Assembly (NCBI GenBank): GCA_034433515.1
Contig: DAOUAL010000102.1
Coordinates: 1 to 64,000 of the forward strand
Direction: 5' to 3'
Length of the DNA: 64,000 nucleotides
Source of the DNA: DAOTXS01 sp034433515
Lineage (GTDB): Bacteria; Chloroflexota; Anaerolineae; UBA4142
The position numbers and the translations under genes were made by a program. Shown piece after piece: positions 8,465 through 17,296 of this stretch. The stretch's first letter is position 1. Every line of letters begins with the position of its first letter. The notes beneath the pieces are model-generated. The model was not told the origin of the DNA and did no database searches. It saw only the letters and a list, made by a program, of their open reading frames with translations.

Positions 8465-9574
8465 ATGGATTTCTCAAAACTCGACTCACTTGTCAATGAA
8501 CATCTGAATCGCACCTTCCCCGCCGCGCAACTCGAAATTCGTTTTCGCGGTGAAACGGTGTACGCCAACGCCTTTGGCTACCTCGATCCCACATCGCTCA
8601 ATCACCCAATCACCCAATCAACAAAGTTTGATTTTGCCTCCGTTTCCAAACTCTTCACCGTCGCTGCATTTATGACGATGGTCGAAGAAGACCGCATTAC
8701 TCTCGACCAACACGTGTGCGATGTGTTACCGGAATTTGCCGGCGAACGTGAAATCGCGCCCTACCCCGACCCCCTGACGCCGGGTGCATCCGTCGAAATC
8801 GTACCGACGACCAACGCGCGTGCTGACGCCAGTCGCGTTACCTTCCGAAACTTGCTCGCGCACAATGCCGGCTTGCCGGCGTGGCTACCGCTTTGGAAAA
8901 TTCCTCAACGCGAAAAGCGGCGCGACGCGGCATTGCAATGTTCGTTTGCGTATCCCATTGGCACACGCGTGGTGTACAGCGACATCGGTTTGATTCTGCT
9001 GGGCTTTGCCATGGAAAAACTTGCCGCGCAATCACTCGATCAAATTGTGCGCGCACGCGTAACTGCGCCGCTGAATCTGGACAGCACCGGCTATGGGCCG
9101 CTTCCCCCGGATGATGTTGCGCCAACTGAATTTTACGCGCATCAAAATCGGCGGATGTGCGGCGAGGTGCACGACGAAAATGCGTGGAGTTTGGGCGGCG
9201 TTGCCGGACACGCCGGTCTTTTTGGCAATGCAACCGATCTCGCATCGTTTGGCGAAGCGTTGCGCACTCATCGTTTGCTCAAGCGCGAAACACTTGCCGA
9301 GATGACCCGCTTGCAAGCGCAAGATGGAGTCGTGCGACGCGGCATCGGTTTTGCCTTGTGGTCGCCTGACCCGGGCGCCGCAAGCCATCCGTTGAGCGAA
9401 ACATCGTTTGGGCATCTTGGATTTACCGGCACCTCGCTCTGGATTGATCCCATGCGCGATCTCGTCATCGCTTGTTTGACGAACCGCGTTTATTACGGGC
9501 GCAACAACGCAAATGAAATTGGTGCGTTTCGCGTGGCGCTGCATCGAACAATCTGTGAGGTTGTGGATGGATGA
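8465..9574 (+). CDS. Class C beta-lactamase/penicillin-binding-protein-like serine hydrolase
   Basis: A 369-residue protein of the beta-lactamase superfamily (PF00144). The active-site tetrad SxxK appears as SVSKLF near residue 58, the YxN-equivalent as YSD (about residue 170), and the third motif as HLGFTGTS near the C-terminus in place of KTG. There is no signal peptide. Related enzymes occur in muropeptide-recycling clusters of Bacillus (the ybb operon) together with NagZ and GNAT genes, which suggests a peptidase or esterase working on wall fragments. Beta-lactam hydrolysis is not implied. The 62-bp gap before it shows no terminator. Confidence 0.87.
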   Translation: MDFSKLDSLVNEHLNRTFPAAQLEIRFRGETVYANAFGYLDPTSLNHPITQSTKFDFASVSKLFTVAAFMTMVEEDRITLDQHVCDVLPEFAGEREIAPYPDPLTPGASVEIVPTTNARADASRVTFRNLLAHNAGLPAWLPLWKIPQREKRRDAALQCSFAYPIGTRVVYSDIGLILLGFAMEKLAAQSLDQIVRARVTAPLNLDSTGYGPLPPDDVAPTEFYAHQNRRMCGEVHDENAWSLGGVAGHAGLFGNATDLASFGEALRTHRLLKRETLAEMTRLQAQDGVVRRGIGFALWSPDPGAASHPLSETSFGHLGFTGTSLWIDPMRDLVIACLTNRVYYGRNNANEIGAFRVALHRTICEVVDG

Positions 9575-10382
9575 TTATTTGAAAGCGAATCGCGAACTCT
9601 GGAATGCGTGGACGCGCGTGCATGTTCAATCGAAATTCTACAATGTGGAAGGATTCAAGCGCGGCGAGAATCGTTTGGATCGCGTGGTGCGCGAAGGCGT
9701 GGGCGATGTGCGCGGCAAATCGTTGTTGCACCTGCAATGTCATTTTGGACTCGACACACTTTCGTGGGCGCGATTGGGTGCACAGGTCACTGGCGCAGAT
9801 TTTTCTGATGAAGCAATCCAATACGCGCGCCAACTCGCGCAAGAAACCAACCTCGCCGCCAACTTTGTCTGCGCCAATATTTACGATTTACCCAACGTGC
9901 TCGCCGGTCAATTCGATATTGTGTTCACTTCGCACGGTGTCTTGTCCTGGCTGCCCAATTTGCCGGCTTGGGGACGCGTGATTGCTCATTTTCTCAAGCC
10001 GGGTGGATTGTTTTACATCTGCGAAGCACATCCCACCGCGTACATCTTTGACGATGAACACCCGGACGATTTGCGCGTGCGTTATCCGTACTTTCACGCG
10101 AATGAACCGGGAGCAAGTCTGGTCAAAGGGTCATACGCCGATCAGGAGGCAGCAGTTCAAGCGATGGAATATTTTTGGATTTTCAGTTTGAGCGATGTCA
10201 TCAACTCGCTCATCCAAGCCGGGTTGCGCATCATCGAATTGCGCGAGTATGATTTTCTTTCGTGGCAGATGTTTCCATTTATGACCCAAGACGCCGAGGG
10301 CTGGTGGCACTTGCCGGCGAAATTTCCGCGCTTGCCGTTGATGTTCGCCCTGAAAGCGCGCCGGATGACGGAGGATAAATGA
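9567..10382 (+). CDS. Class I SAM-dependent methyltransferase
   Basis: A 271-residue Rossmann-fold methyltransferase. Motif I reads SLLHLQCHFGLDTLSWARLG, followed by VTGADFS (motif II acidic position) and FDIVFTSHGVLSWLPN (motif IV). This form (LHLQCHFGLDTLS) is typical of uncharacterised bacterial methyltransferases. ATG 9567 overlaps the serine hydrolase end by 8 bp and the downstream kinase ATG overlaps its stop (ATGA), so translation of the three is probably coupled. The substrate is unknown; the context is amino-sugar catabolism. Confidence 0.85.
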   Translation: MDDYLKANRELWNAWTRVHVQSKFYNVEGFKRGENRLDRVVREGVGDVRGKSLLHLQCHFGLDTLSWARLGAQVTGADFSDEAIQYARQLAQETNLAANFVCANIYDLPNVLAGQFDIVFTSHGVLSWLPNLPAWGRVIAHFLKPGGLFYICEAHPTAYIFDDEHPDDLRVRYPYFHANEPGASLVKGSYADQEAAVQAMEYFWIFSLSDVINSLIQAGLRIIELREYDFLSWQMFPFMTQDAEGWWHLPAKFPRLPLMFALKARRMTEDK

Positions 10383-11305
10383 CCCACTCTTCCGCGTTGG
10401 TCATTGGCATAGATGGAGGTGGCCCCCATTGTCGCGCACGACTAGCCACTTTACATGGTGAGACGTTGGGCAATGGCGAAGCCGGCACCGCTAATCCGAA
10501 TGTCGCTGGCTTTGATGCGGCGCAACGTGAAATTCTTTCTGCTATTCAACGTGCGTTCGAGGATGCCCACATCGAAAAGCAAAGGGTTGCCGCCGCGTGC
10601 TTGGGAGTGGGAGGCGTAGACCGCCCGGACGAACGCGCGCGATTGCAAGCGTGGGCAGAAGAACACATCGCGCAACGCGCCATCGTCGTGAACGATGGCG
10701 AGATTGTTTTAGCGGCTGGCTCGCCGGCAAACTGGGGAGTTGCACTCATCGCCGGCACTGGCTCGATTGCGTGGGGCAAATCACGTCAAGGACACATTAC
10801 CCGCGCCGGGGGTTGGGGTTATCTGATCGGCGACGAGGGGAGCGGTTTCGATCTGGCGCGGAATGCGTTGCGCGCGATTGCTCAAGCCGCCGATGGACGC
10901 GGCGAACCCACGCGCTTGCTCGACACCATCCTATCGCATTGGAATTTGGAATCGCCGCAAGAACTGATTTCGCGGGTGTATCGTTCTGGCTTGTTGCCCG
11001 CCGATATTGCCGCGCTCGCGCCGCTCGTCGTTCAAGTTGCCAACGAAGGAGACCTCATCGCACAACGCTTGCTGGAGCAAGCGGCAAATGATTTGGCAAC
11101 GACGATCATTGCTGTGGCGCGCGCGCTTGATCTAGGTGCCGACGCTATCCCACTCGCGTTGACCGGCGGCTTGATTTTGGAAACCGAAACGGTGCGCGCG
11201 CGCCTCATCGAGATTGCCACCGCACGCGGTTATCATTTTGCGCCGGTGGAGTTGGTGCGCGAACCGGTGGCGGGCGCGGTGCGAATGGCATGCCAAATCG
11301 GTTAG
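10379..11305 (+). CDS. N-acetylglucosamine kinase (BadF/BadG/BcrA/BcrD ATPase family)
   Basis: A 308-residue ASKHA-fold kinase that would phosphorylate GlcNAc (or MurNAc) released by the upstream hexosaminidases. Motifs include the phosphate-1 loop VIGIDGGGPHCRARL, GEAGTANPNV, NDGEIVLAAG, ALIAGTGSIAWGK (phosphate-2) and GGWGYLIGDEGSGF, which is characteristic of NagK-type members. It is the last gene of the run beginning at 3904 and is followed by a dispersed repeat whose hairpin may end transcription. It completes the likely pathway: cleavage, uptake, phosphorylation and derepression of the GntR regulator. Confidence 0.88.
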   Translation: MTHSSALVIGIDGGGPHCRARLATLHGETLGNGEAGTANPNVAGFDAAQREILSAIQRAFEDAHIEKQRVAAACLGVGGVDRPDERARLQAWAEEHIAQRAIVVNDGEIVLAAGSPANWGVALIAGTGSIAWGKSRQGHITRAGGWGYLIGDEGSGFDLARNALRAIAQAADGRGEPTRLLDTILSHWNLESPQELISRVYRSGLLPADIAALAPLVVQVANEGDLIAQRLLEQAANDLATTIIAVARALDLGADAIPLALTGGLILETETVRARLIEIATARGYHFAPVELVREPVAGAVRMACQIG

Positions 11306-11327
11306 AAAGTGTTTTGAAATTGGTACG

Positions 11328-11440
11328 GGCGGTTAGAAACCGCAGCAACAACGATCCAAAGCCGACCTCCGTCGGCTAAACTGAGACGGCGGAGGCAGTC
11401 GGCGCGCTTGTGTTGCCGCGCCTTGAGTCGCCTGTGTAGA
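11328..11440. repeat. Dispersed intergenic repeat, family 1, copy 2
   Basis: A shorter, more diverged copy of the element at 575-750: GGCGGTTAGAAACCGC, then AAGCCGACCTCCGTCGGCT, a GGCGGAGGCAG block and GAGTCGCC near its end. It fills the space between the convergent nagK-like and APH-like genes and could act as a two-way terminator hairpin. Confidence 0.7.
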
Positions 11441-11456
11441 TTTTCAAAAAACTCGC

Positions 11457-12518
11457 TTAGCGCGCCTCGAGCTGACGCGCTGCAATCTTTGCCAACACGC
11501 GTACAGCATTGATGAGATTGGCAAAGCGTGCGTCTTGAGTGTACCCACGTTTCCAGCGGGCGTAAATTTGCTGAACGATCACAGCAATCTTGAACAAGGC
11601 GTACACGTAATAAAATTGAATCTGCGCCACATCACGCCCGCTCACGCGCGCATAGCGTTGAACGATTTCATCCCGCGTGAGATTGCCGGGCAACATCGTC
11701 AAGCAAAATGCCAGCGCACGCAATTCTTCTGGATCATTCGCTTCGACCCAGTAACCGAGCATGGTCCCCAAATCCATCAACGGATCGCCAATCGTCGCCA
11801 TCTCCCAATCCAACACGGCGCGAATCGCCAAGTCGTTTGGATCGAGCACTAGATTGTCGTACTTGTAATCATTGTGAATCAATGCCGCGCCGGATTCCGA
11901 GGGGAGATGCTCCGCCAGCCAAGTTGCCACGCGCTCCATCTCTGGAATATCATCCGTCTTGGCGTTGATATAGCGTTCGGTCCAGCCGCGCACTTGGCGC
12001 GTTACGTAACCTTGCGGTTTGCCCAAATCGCCCAAGCCCGCCGCGTTGTAGTCCAGCGCATGGATCGCCGCCAGGTTATCCACGGTGGCGACCGATAATC
12101 GTTGCATTGCCTCAGACGTGAGATTCAAACCGATGGGCGGCTTGGCACGCAAAATAATTCCTTGCACCCGTTCCATCACATAGAATGGCGCGCCGATGAT
12201 GGACTCGTCATCGCAATACAACACCGGTCGCGGCACGCGAGGATAAACCGGGAATAGATGTGAAAGGATGCGATACTCGCGCGACATATCGTGGGCGGAT
12301 TTGATGTTGGCGCCGAACGGTGGGCGGCGCAAAACAAATTCTTGCGCACCGATCTGAACGAGATAGGTGAGATTCGAGTGCCCGCTGGGAAATTGCTTTA
12401 TCGTTATATCACCACGGACGCTGGGGAGTTGGGCGGCGAGGTAGTTGGATAGTTGGGAAATGGGCAATTCTTCGCCGGGACGAACGTCGCGCGGCTGGTC
12501 AATGAGATTGGTTTGCAC
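11457..12518 (-). CDS. APH-like phosphotransferase of the acyl-CoA dehydrogenase-associated type (ACAD10/11 kinase-like)
   Basis: A 353-residue protein kinase-like fold enzyme (PF01636). It has the N-lobe FPSGHSNLTYLV with FVLRRPP, the catalytic loop ALIHNDYKYDNLVLD and the metal-binding VLDWEMATIGDPLMDLG. This form (HNDYKYDN, DWEMATIGDP) marks the subfamily that is fused to acyl-CoA dehydrogenase in mammalian ACAD10/ACAD11. Here it is a separate gene 35 bp downstream of an acyl-CoA dehydrogenase on the same strand. By analogy with the ACAD10/11 work on 4-hydroxy acids it may phosphorylate a hydroxyacyl-CoA; this is inference. Confidence 0.88.
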   Translation of the reverse strand: MQTNLIDQPRDVRPGEELPISQLSNYLAAQLPSVRGDITIKQFPSGHSNLTYLVQIGAQEFVLRRPPFGANIKSAHDMSREYRILSHLFPVYPRVPRPVLYCDDESIIGAPFYVMERVQGIILRAKPPIGLNLTSEAMQRLSVATVDNLAAIHALDYNAAGLGDLGKPQGYVTRQVRGWTERYINAKTDDIPEMERVATWLAEHLPSESGAALIHNDYKYDNLVLDPNDLAIRAVLDWEMATIGDPLMDLGTMLGYWVEANDPEELRALAFCLTMLPGNLTRDEIVQRYARVSGRDVAQIQFYYVYALFKIAVIVQQIYARWKRGYTQDARFANLINAVRVLAKIAARQLEAR

Positions 12519-12553
12519 AATACCTTCCTTTGCGTCTCTGCAGTCAATATTAT

Positions 12554-13768
12554 TTACGCGCCGACCAAATCCACTTTCACGCCGTACTCTTTCAACAACT
12601 GTCGCGCCACCACCGTCTTGTGCACTTCGTCAGCACCATCGTAGATGCGGGCGGCGCGTTCGTGGCGATAAAAGAACGCGAGCGGTGTGTAATCGGTAAC
12701 ACCGAGTCCACCGTGGACTTGAATCGCGCGATCCAAAACTTGTTGCAACACCTCGGCAACGAAAAACTTGATCGTCGAAATTTCGACGCGCGCCTTGCGT
12801 TGCCCTTCGCGATCCACTTTCCATGCGGCTTGCAAGACCATCAAGCGTGCCGCGTTGATTTCTGCGCGACTCTCCGCTATCATCGCTTGAACGATTTGCC
12901 GCGACGCGACCGGCACGCCGGGCGCGAGGTGTCGCTTCGCCGCGCGCGCACACATCAATTCCAGCGCCCGTTCGCAGATGCCGATCCAACGCATACAATG
13001 ATAGATGCGCCCCGGTCCCAAGCGTTCTTGTGCCAACGCAAACCCCGCGCCTTCCGCGCCCAAACGATTCGATTGGGGGACACGGCAATCGTTGAATTCC
13101 AATTCGCCGTGACTCGCCCAATCTTCGCCGCTATGCCCCATCACCGGCGTATTGCGCACTAACCGATACCCTGGCGTGTTCGTTGGGACAATGATTTGCG
13201 TCGCGCGTTCGTGCGGCTTGGCATCCGGATTCGTAATTGCCATCACGACGGCAAACGATGCCCCCTCCGCCGAGGAGGTGAACCATTTGCGACCGTTGAT
13301 AATGTAATCATCGCCATCCTTGATGGCGGTCGTACCCATCCACACCGGATTGGAGCCGGGATAATCGGGTTCAGTCATCGCGTAACAACTGCGAATGTCG
13401 CCGCGCACGAGCGGAAGCAAATATTTTTCTTTTTGGGCTGGCGTGCCTTGCGCGATGAGCAATTCCATATTGCCCACATCGGGCGCTTGCGCGTTGAACG
13501 CGTAATAGCCCAGCGGACTGCGTCCCAGTTCTTCGCTAATGTGCGCCATTTCCAAAAATGAAAATCCCGCGCCACCATATTCTTTTGGAATGGATGGCGA
13601 CCACAAGCCCATTTGCTTGACCTTGTGGCGTTTCTCATTCAAGGCAGGCAACAAATTTGGGAATGGCTGAGTCAGAAAATCACGTTCAAGCGGGTACAAC
13701 TCGGTGCGGACAAAATCGCGGATGGTGGCGAGCGTCTCTTGCAGTTTGGGTTCGATTGCAAAGTCCAT
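12554..13768 (-). CDS. Acyl-CoA dehydrogenase (ACAD10/11-like)
   Basis: A 404-residue flavoprotein with all ACAD elements: an N-terminal helical domain, the FAD/substrate strand region CYAMTEPDYPGSNP and YIINGRKWFTS, and the C-terminal helices with QVHGGLGVTDYTPLAFFYR. The catalytic-base segment reads RIYDGADEVH, where Asp replaces the Glu of short-chain dehydrogenases, as in ACAD10/11-type enzymes. AAGGAGCACG precedes the ATG. It is the first gene of a two-gene unit with the APH-like kinase. Confidence 0.9.
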   Translation of the reverse strand: MDFAIEPKLQETLATIRDFVRTELYPLERDFLTQPFPNLLPALNEKRHKVKQMGLWSPSIPKEYGGAGFSFLEMAHISEELGRSPLGYYAFNAQAPDVGNMELLIAQGTPAQKEKYLLPLVRGDIRSCYAMTEPDYPGSNPVWMGTTAIKDGDDYIINGRKWFTSSAEGASFAVVMAITNPDAKPHERATQIIVPTNTPGYRLVRNTPVMGHSGEDWASHGELEFNDCRVPQSNRLGAEGAGFALAQERLGPGRIYHCMRWIGICERALELMCARAAKRHLAPGVPVASRQIVQAMIAESRAEINAARLMVLQAAWKVDREGQRKARVEISTIKFFVAEVLQQVLDRAIQVHGGLGVTDYTPLAFFYRHERAARIYDGADEVHKTVVARQLLKEYGVKVDLVGA

Positions 13769-13856
13769 CGTGCTCCTTTTGAGAATGATAGAAATGAATT
13801 GACTCTTGGCATCGTTTGAATTTCTATTATTATCTCACCTTACGCGATTTTACCAG

Positions 13857-13930
13857 AGCACACAGAGAACGCAGAGAGAAAACATAGAAACCTCGGTGAA
13901 CTCTGTGATCTCTGTGGTGAACAAATCATT
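13857..13930. repeat. Imperfect palindromic intergenic element
   Basis: The stretch begins CACAGAGAACGCAGAGAG and ends with AACTCTGTGATCTCTGTGG, so its two halves are roughly complementary around a central AAACATAGAAACCTC. A related but poorer stretch occurs near 53504-53535. It lies in the 302-bp gap between the divergent acyl-CoA dehydrogenase and UPF0104 genes. No ORF is credible here. Confidence 0.5.
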
Positions 13931-14004
13931 GACCGCGTAGCATCAGTTATTATATCACGCTTTTTCCGATTTGGCGGCTTGGCTCATTCATTTTGACGTG
14001 CCGT

Positions 14005-14033
14005 TTGCCATTCCTCGAACTTGATGCTAAAAT
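14005..14033 (+). promoter_or_regulatory. Putative promoter of the surface-glycosylation cluster
   Basis: TTGCCA (14005-14010) and TAAAAT (14028-14033) with a 17-bp spacer, 38 bp before the ATG of the first gene of the cluster. Confidence 0.5.
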
Positions 14034-14070
14034 AGCGCACGTTGTCTAGGTCAAGCGCAAAGGAAGTTTT

Positions 14071-15084
14071 ATGAAGTCGCTCCGCTTTTGGATTGGCATT
14101 GTTACTAGTCTGGTCTGTCTTTATTTTGCATTTCAAGGCATTCAACTCGACAAGTTGCTAGAGGCCCTCCGGGATTTCAACTACATCTGGCTTATCCCGG
14201 CATCGCTGATTTTTCTCGTCAGTTACTTGGCACGGGTGTTTCGTTGGCAATTGCTTTTCGCGCCGCATCAAGTTCGCTGGCATAATGTGTTCCACACGCT
14301 CAACATCGGTTATTTTCTCAGCAACCTGTTACCCGCCCGGCTGGGCGATCTTGTGCGCGCCTATCTCATCGGCGAGTTGGAGGGCGCCAGCAAAGCCCGC
14401 GCGCTTTCAACCGTCGTGGTGGAACGCTTGAGCGATGGTCTTGCGGCGGTCTTGTTGCTGGCGATCACCGCCTTGTTCGTGCCGAACATTCCGGACATTG
14501 CCAAACAAGGTGCGCTGAGCGTGGCGATCGTGGGGGTTGCTGGGATTGTGTTTCTGATTGTTCTCTCCTTTCAAAAAGAACGTGGCTTGGCACTCTTGCG
14601 CCGCCTCACTCCACCGATTTCCGTTTTGCACAGTCCTCGTCTCTGGGGCGCGCTCGAATCATTGATTGATGGCTTTGCGATTCTGCGCTCGCCGCGCCCG
14701 CTGATCGGCGTGGCAGGATGGGCGCTGTTTGCGTGGATCACCGGTGGTATTTTGTACTGGATCATTATGATTGGGATCAATCTACAAACGAATGGCACCC
14801 TCCTTCCCATTCAAGCCGCGTTTCTTGTCATGACCATTACTTCGCTCGCTGTCGTTGTGCCTTCCTCTCCCGGCTACGTGGGTGTGTTTCACTTTGGCAC
14901 ACAAATTACGCTCAACACCGTATTTGGGGTGGACAAATCTGCCGCGCTCAGTTACGCCTTTGTGATTCACGCCTTTACGTACATCTGGTTGATTCTGCTT
15001 GGTATTTACTCAATGTGGTACACTGGCTTAACCTATCAGCGTTTGCAACAAATCCAAGTTACTTCCCAAGGTAAAACGCTGTGA
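14071..15084 (+). CDS. Lysylphosphatidylglycerol synthase TM region/UPF0104 family membrane protein
   Basis: A 337-residue polytopic protein with about eight hydrophobic segments. It has the family features FRWQLLFAPH, SNLLPARLGDLVRAYLIGE, a conserved VVERLSDGLAAVLLL helix and a C-terminal VPSSPGYVGVFHFG motif. This family (YbhN/AglD/MprF flippase-domain related) is thought to translocate lipid-linked intermediates or lipids. Its stop overlaps the GTG start of the epimerase, making it the first gene of the operon. A paralogue at 35047 closes the cluster. Confidence 0.85.
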   Translation: MKSLRFWIGIVTSLVCLYFAFQGIQLDKLLEALRDFNYIWLIPASLIFLVSYLARVFRWQLLFAPHQVRWHNVFHTLNIGYFLSNLLPARLGDLVRAYLIGELEGASKARALSTVVVERLSDGLAAVLLLAITALFVPNIPDIAKQGALSVAIVGVAGIVFLIVLSFQKERGLALLRRLTPPISVLHSPRLWGALESLIDGFAILRSPRPLIGVAGWALFAWITGGILYWIIMIGINLQTNGTLLPIQAAFLVMTITSLAVVVPSSPGYVGVFHFGTQITLNTVFGVDKSAALSYAFVIHAFTYIWLILLGIYSMWYTGLTYQRLQQIQVTSQGKTL

Positions 15085-16103
15085 AGACGATTCTGGTTAC
15101 TGGTGGTTGTGGATTCATCGGCGCAAATTATGTGGATCGCTTGCTCGCGCGCGGCGAACGGGTTATTGTATTCGATAACTTGTTGCGGCGCGGCTCGGAA
15201 AAAAATGCCGAATGGTTGCGCACGCGGCATGGTTCGCAATTCGAATTGATTTGCGCGGACATTCGTGATGCGCGTGCCATCGCCAATGCCGCACGCGAGG
15301 CGGATGCTATTTTCCATTTTGCGAGTCAGGTGGCGGTAACCACATCGGTGCAAGATCCGCGCACCGATTTTGAAATCAACGCACTCGGCACGTTCAATGT
15401 GCTTGAAGCCGCGCGGGCTTCGGGACGCCATCCCATTTTTGTTTTCGCCTCTACGAACAAAGTGTACGGCGGAATGGACAATGTCGCCATCATTGAAAAG
15501 CCAACGCGCTATGAATATCGCGATTTGATCGGCGGCATTTCCGAACAACAACCCCTCGACTTTCATTCGCCCTACGGCTGTAGCAAAGGTGCGGCGGATC
15601 AATACGTGCGCGACTATTACCGCATTTATGGATTGCGCACCGTTGTATTCCGACAATCGGCGATTTATGGTTATCGCCAGTTTGGCGTAGAAGACCAAGG
15701 TTGGCTGGCGTGGTTCATCATCGCTGCCGTGTTGGGCAAGCCAATCACCATCTATGGCGATGGCAAACAAGTGCGCGATATGTTGTTCATTGACGATTTG
15801 ATGGACGCCTACGACGCGGTGCTCACACGAATTGATCACATCGCGGGACAAGTGTACAATATTGGCGGCGGACCGCGCAACACCATTTCGGTGTGGACGG
15901 AATTTGGACCGCTGTTGGAAAAATTGTTGGGCAAGCCGATTCCATTTACGTACGGCGATTGGCGTCCCGGCGATCAGCGCGTTTGCGTGTACGACATTTC
16001 CAAAGCCAAACGCGAGTTGGGCTGGGAACCCCAAATCGGTGTGCCAGAAGGCGTGGAACGCTTGTATCGTTGGGTGGTAGAACACAGAAACTTGTTTGAA
16101 TAA
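15081..16103 (+). CDS. NAD-dependent sugar epimerase, CDP-paratose 2-epimerase-like (extended SDR)
   Basis: A 340-residue extended short-chain dehydrogenase. The Rossmann motif is VTGGCGFIGANYVDRLL, the active site has FASTNKVYGG and the catalytic YGCSK (in HSPYGCSKGAADQYVRDY), and the C-terminal half has RQSAIYGYRQFGVEDQGW and GGGPRNTISVW. The STNKVYG and GVEDQGW signatures point to the CDP-paratose 2-epimerase (TyvE/RfbE) group rather than UDP-Glc 4-epimerases. The GTG start at 15081 overlaps the preceding TGA. It would supply an activated deoxy- or hexose for the glycosyltransferases that follow. Confidence 0.85.
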   Translation: MKTILVTGGCGFIGANYVDRLLARGERVIVFDNLLRRGSEKNAEWLRTRHGSQFELICADIRDARAIANAAREADAIFHFASQVAVTTSVQDPRTDFEINALGTFNVLEAARASGRHPIFVFASTNKVYGGMDNVAIIEKPTRYEYRDLIGGISEQQPLDFHSPYGCSKGAADQYVRDYYRIYGLRTVVFRQSAIYGYRQFGVEDQGWLAWFIIAAVLGKPITIYGDGKQVRDMLFIDDLMDAYDAVLTRIDHIAGQVYNIGGGPRNTISVWTEFGPLLEKLLGKPIPFTYGDWRPGDQRVCVYDISKAKRELGWEPQIGVPEGVERLYRWVVEHRNLFE

Positions 16104-16147
16104 CTCACGCGAAACAATCGCTTGATTCATCTATCGAAAATCCGAAA

Positions 16148-17296
16148 TTGAAAATCCTGATCGCTCTCACCTACTATCGTCCGCACATTAGCGGACTCAC
16201 CATCTATGTCGAACGACTAGCCCAAACCCTTGCGGCACGCGGACATCGCGTTACGGTCTTGACCTCGCATTATCACAAAGCCTTGCCGTACCGCGAAGTG
16301 ATTGATGGCGTCACGGTGCTGCGCCATCCTGTGGCTTTTCGTTTCAGCAAGGGAAGCATCATGCCCGGCTTTTTATCGCGCGCGTGGAAACTGATGACCG
16401 AACACGATGTCGTCAGCGTCCATCTGCCCCAAGCCGAAGGGGGACCCTTGGCATTCAGCGGGCGAGGTCTGGCGCGCAAGCCAGTGGTGCTCACCTATCA
16501 TTGCGATTTGCAACTGCCGCCCGGCATTTTGAATCGTCTGATTGATCGCGCCGTCTTTGCCTCCAATTACATTGCCAGCACGTTTGCCCATCGCATTGTC
16601 GCCTACACCGAAGATTACGTGCGCCATTCGCCGCTCTTGTCCAAATTTCAAAACAAGATCACCGTTATTTATCCGCCGGTGATGATGCCCGCGCCAGACC
16701 CGCAAGCCGTCGCCGCGCTCAAAGCCAAATATCACGCCGAAGGACAAGTGGTCGTTGGCTTTGCCGCGCGTTTCGCGGAAGAAAAGGGCGTCAACTATCT
16801 CATTGATTCGATCCCATTCGTGCGCGAAAAGATTCCCAACGTCAAGTACTTGCTCGCGGGCGAGTACCAAAACGTGATCGGCGAAAATGTGTGGGAACGG
16901 CTGCAACCGGCAATTCAACAGTATCGCGATTATCTGGAATTTTTGGGTCCACTTCCCAACCAAGCAATGGGAAACTTTTTTGGCGCGTGCGATGTGTTGA
17001 CCGTTCCCAGCATCAACTCGACCGAATCATTTGGACTGGTTCAAGTCGAAGCGTTTCTCAGTGGTTGTCCGGTTGTCGCCTCGAATTTGCCGGGGGTGCG
17101 CGAGCCGGTGCGCCTCACCGGGATGGGCGAAATCGTTCCGATCAAAGATGCCCGCGCGCTCGCCGAGGGCATCGTGCGTGTTTTGCAAAATCGCTCGCGC
17201 TATATTCGTCCGCGCGCCGAAATCGAAGCCCTCTTTTCAATCGAACAGACCGTTCAAGCGTACGAAAAACTTTTTAGCGAGTTGCAATCATCGTGA
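16148..17296 (+). CDS. Family 4 glycosyltransferase
   Basis: A 382-residue GT-B enzyme. The N-terminal domain has YYRPHISGLTIYVERLAQTLAARGHRVTVLTSHY, which describes the acceptor side of PimA/MshA-type transferases, and HLPQAEG. The C-terminal donor domain has VVGFAARFAEEKGVNYLID, LGPLPNQAMGNFFGACDVLTVPS and the E-x7-E motif in ESFGLVQVEAFLSGCPVVASNLPG. The start is a TTG at 16148, giving KILIALTYY at the N-terminus. The methyltransferase GTG overlaps its stop. It probably adds a hexose to a lipid-linked or surface glycan. Confidence 0.88.
   Translation: MKILIALTYYRPHISGLTIYVERLAQTLAARGHRVTVLTSHYHKALPYREVIDGVTVLRHPVAFRFSKGSIMPGFLSRAWKLMTEHDVVSVHLPQAEGGPLAFSGRGLARKPVVLTYHCDLQLPPGILNRLIDRAVFASNYIASTFAHRIVAYTEDYVRHSPLLSKFQNKITVIYPPVMMPAPDPQAVAALKAKYHAEGQVVVGFAARFAEEKGVNYLIDSIPFVREKIPNVKYLLAGEYQNVIGENVWERLQPAIQQYRDYLEFLGPLPNQAMGNFFGACDVLTVPSINSTESFGLVQVEAFLSGCPVVASNLPGVREPVRLTGMGEIVPIKDARALAEGIVRVLQNRSRYIRPRAEIEALFSIEQTVQAYEKLFSELQSS

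Noticed and set aside
8465..9574. Antibiotic-resistance beta-lactamase
   Set aside because: The protein has the superfamily tetrad but lacks a signal peptide and the typical KTG; context is wall-fragment recycling.
15036..16130. Minus-strand open frame of 364 codons
   Set aside because: Entirely opposite the SDR epimerase gene; composition is typical of an antisense shadow.
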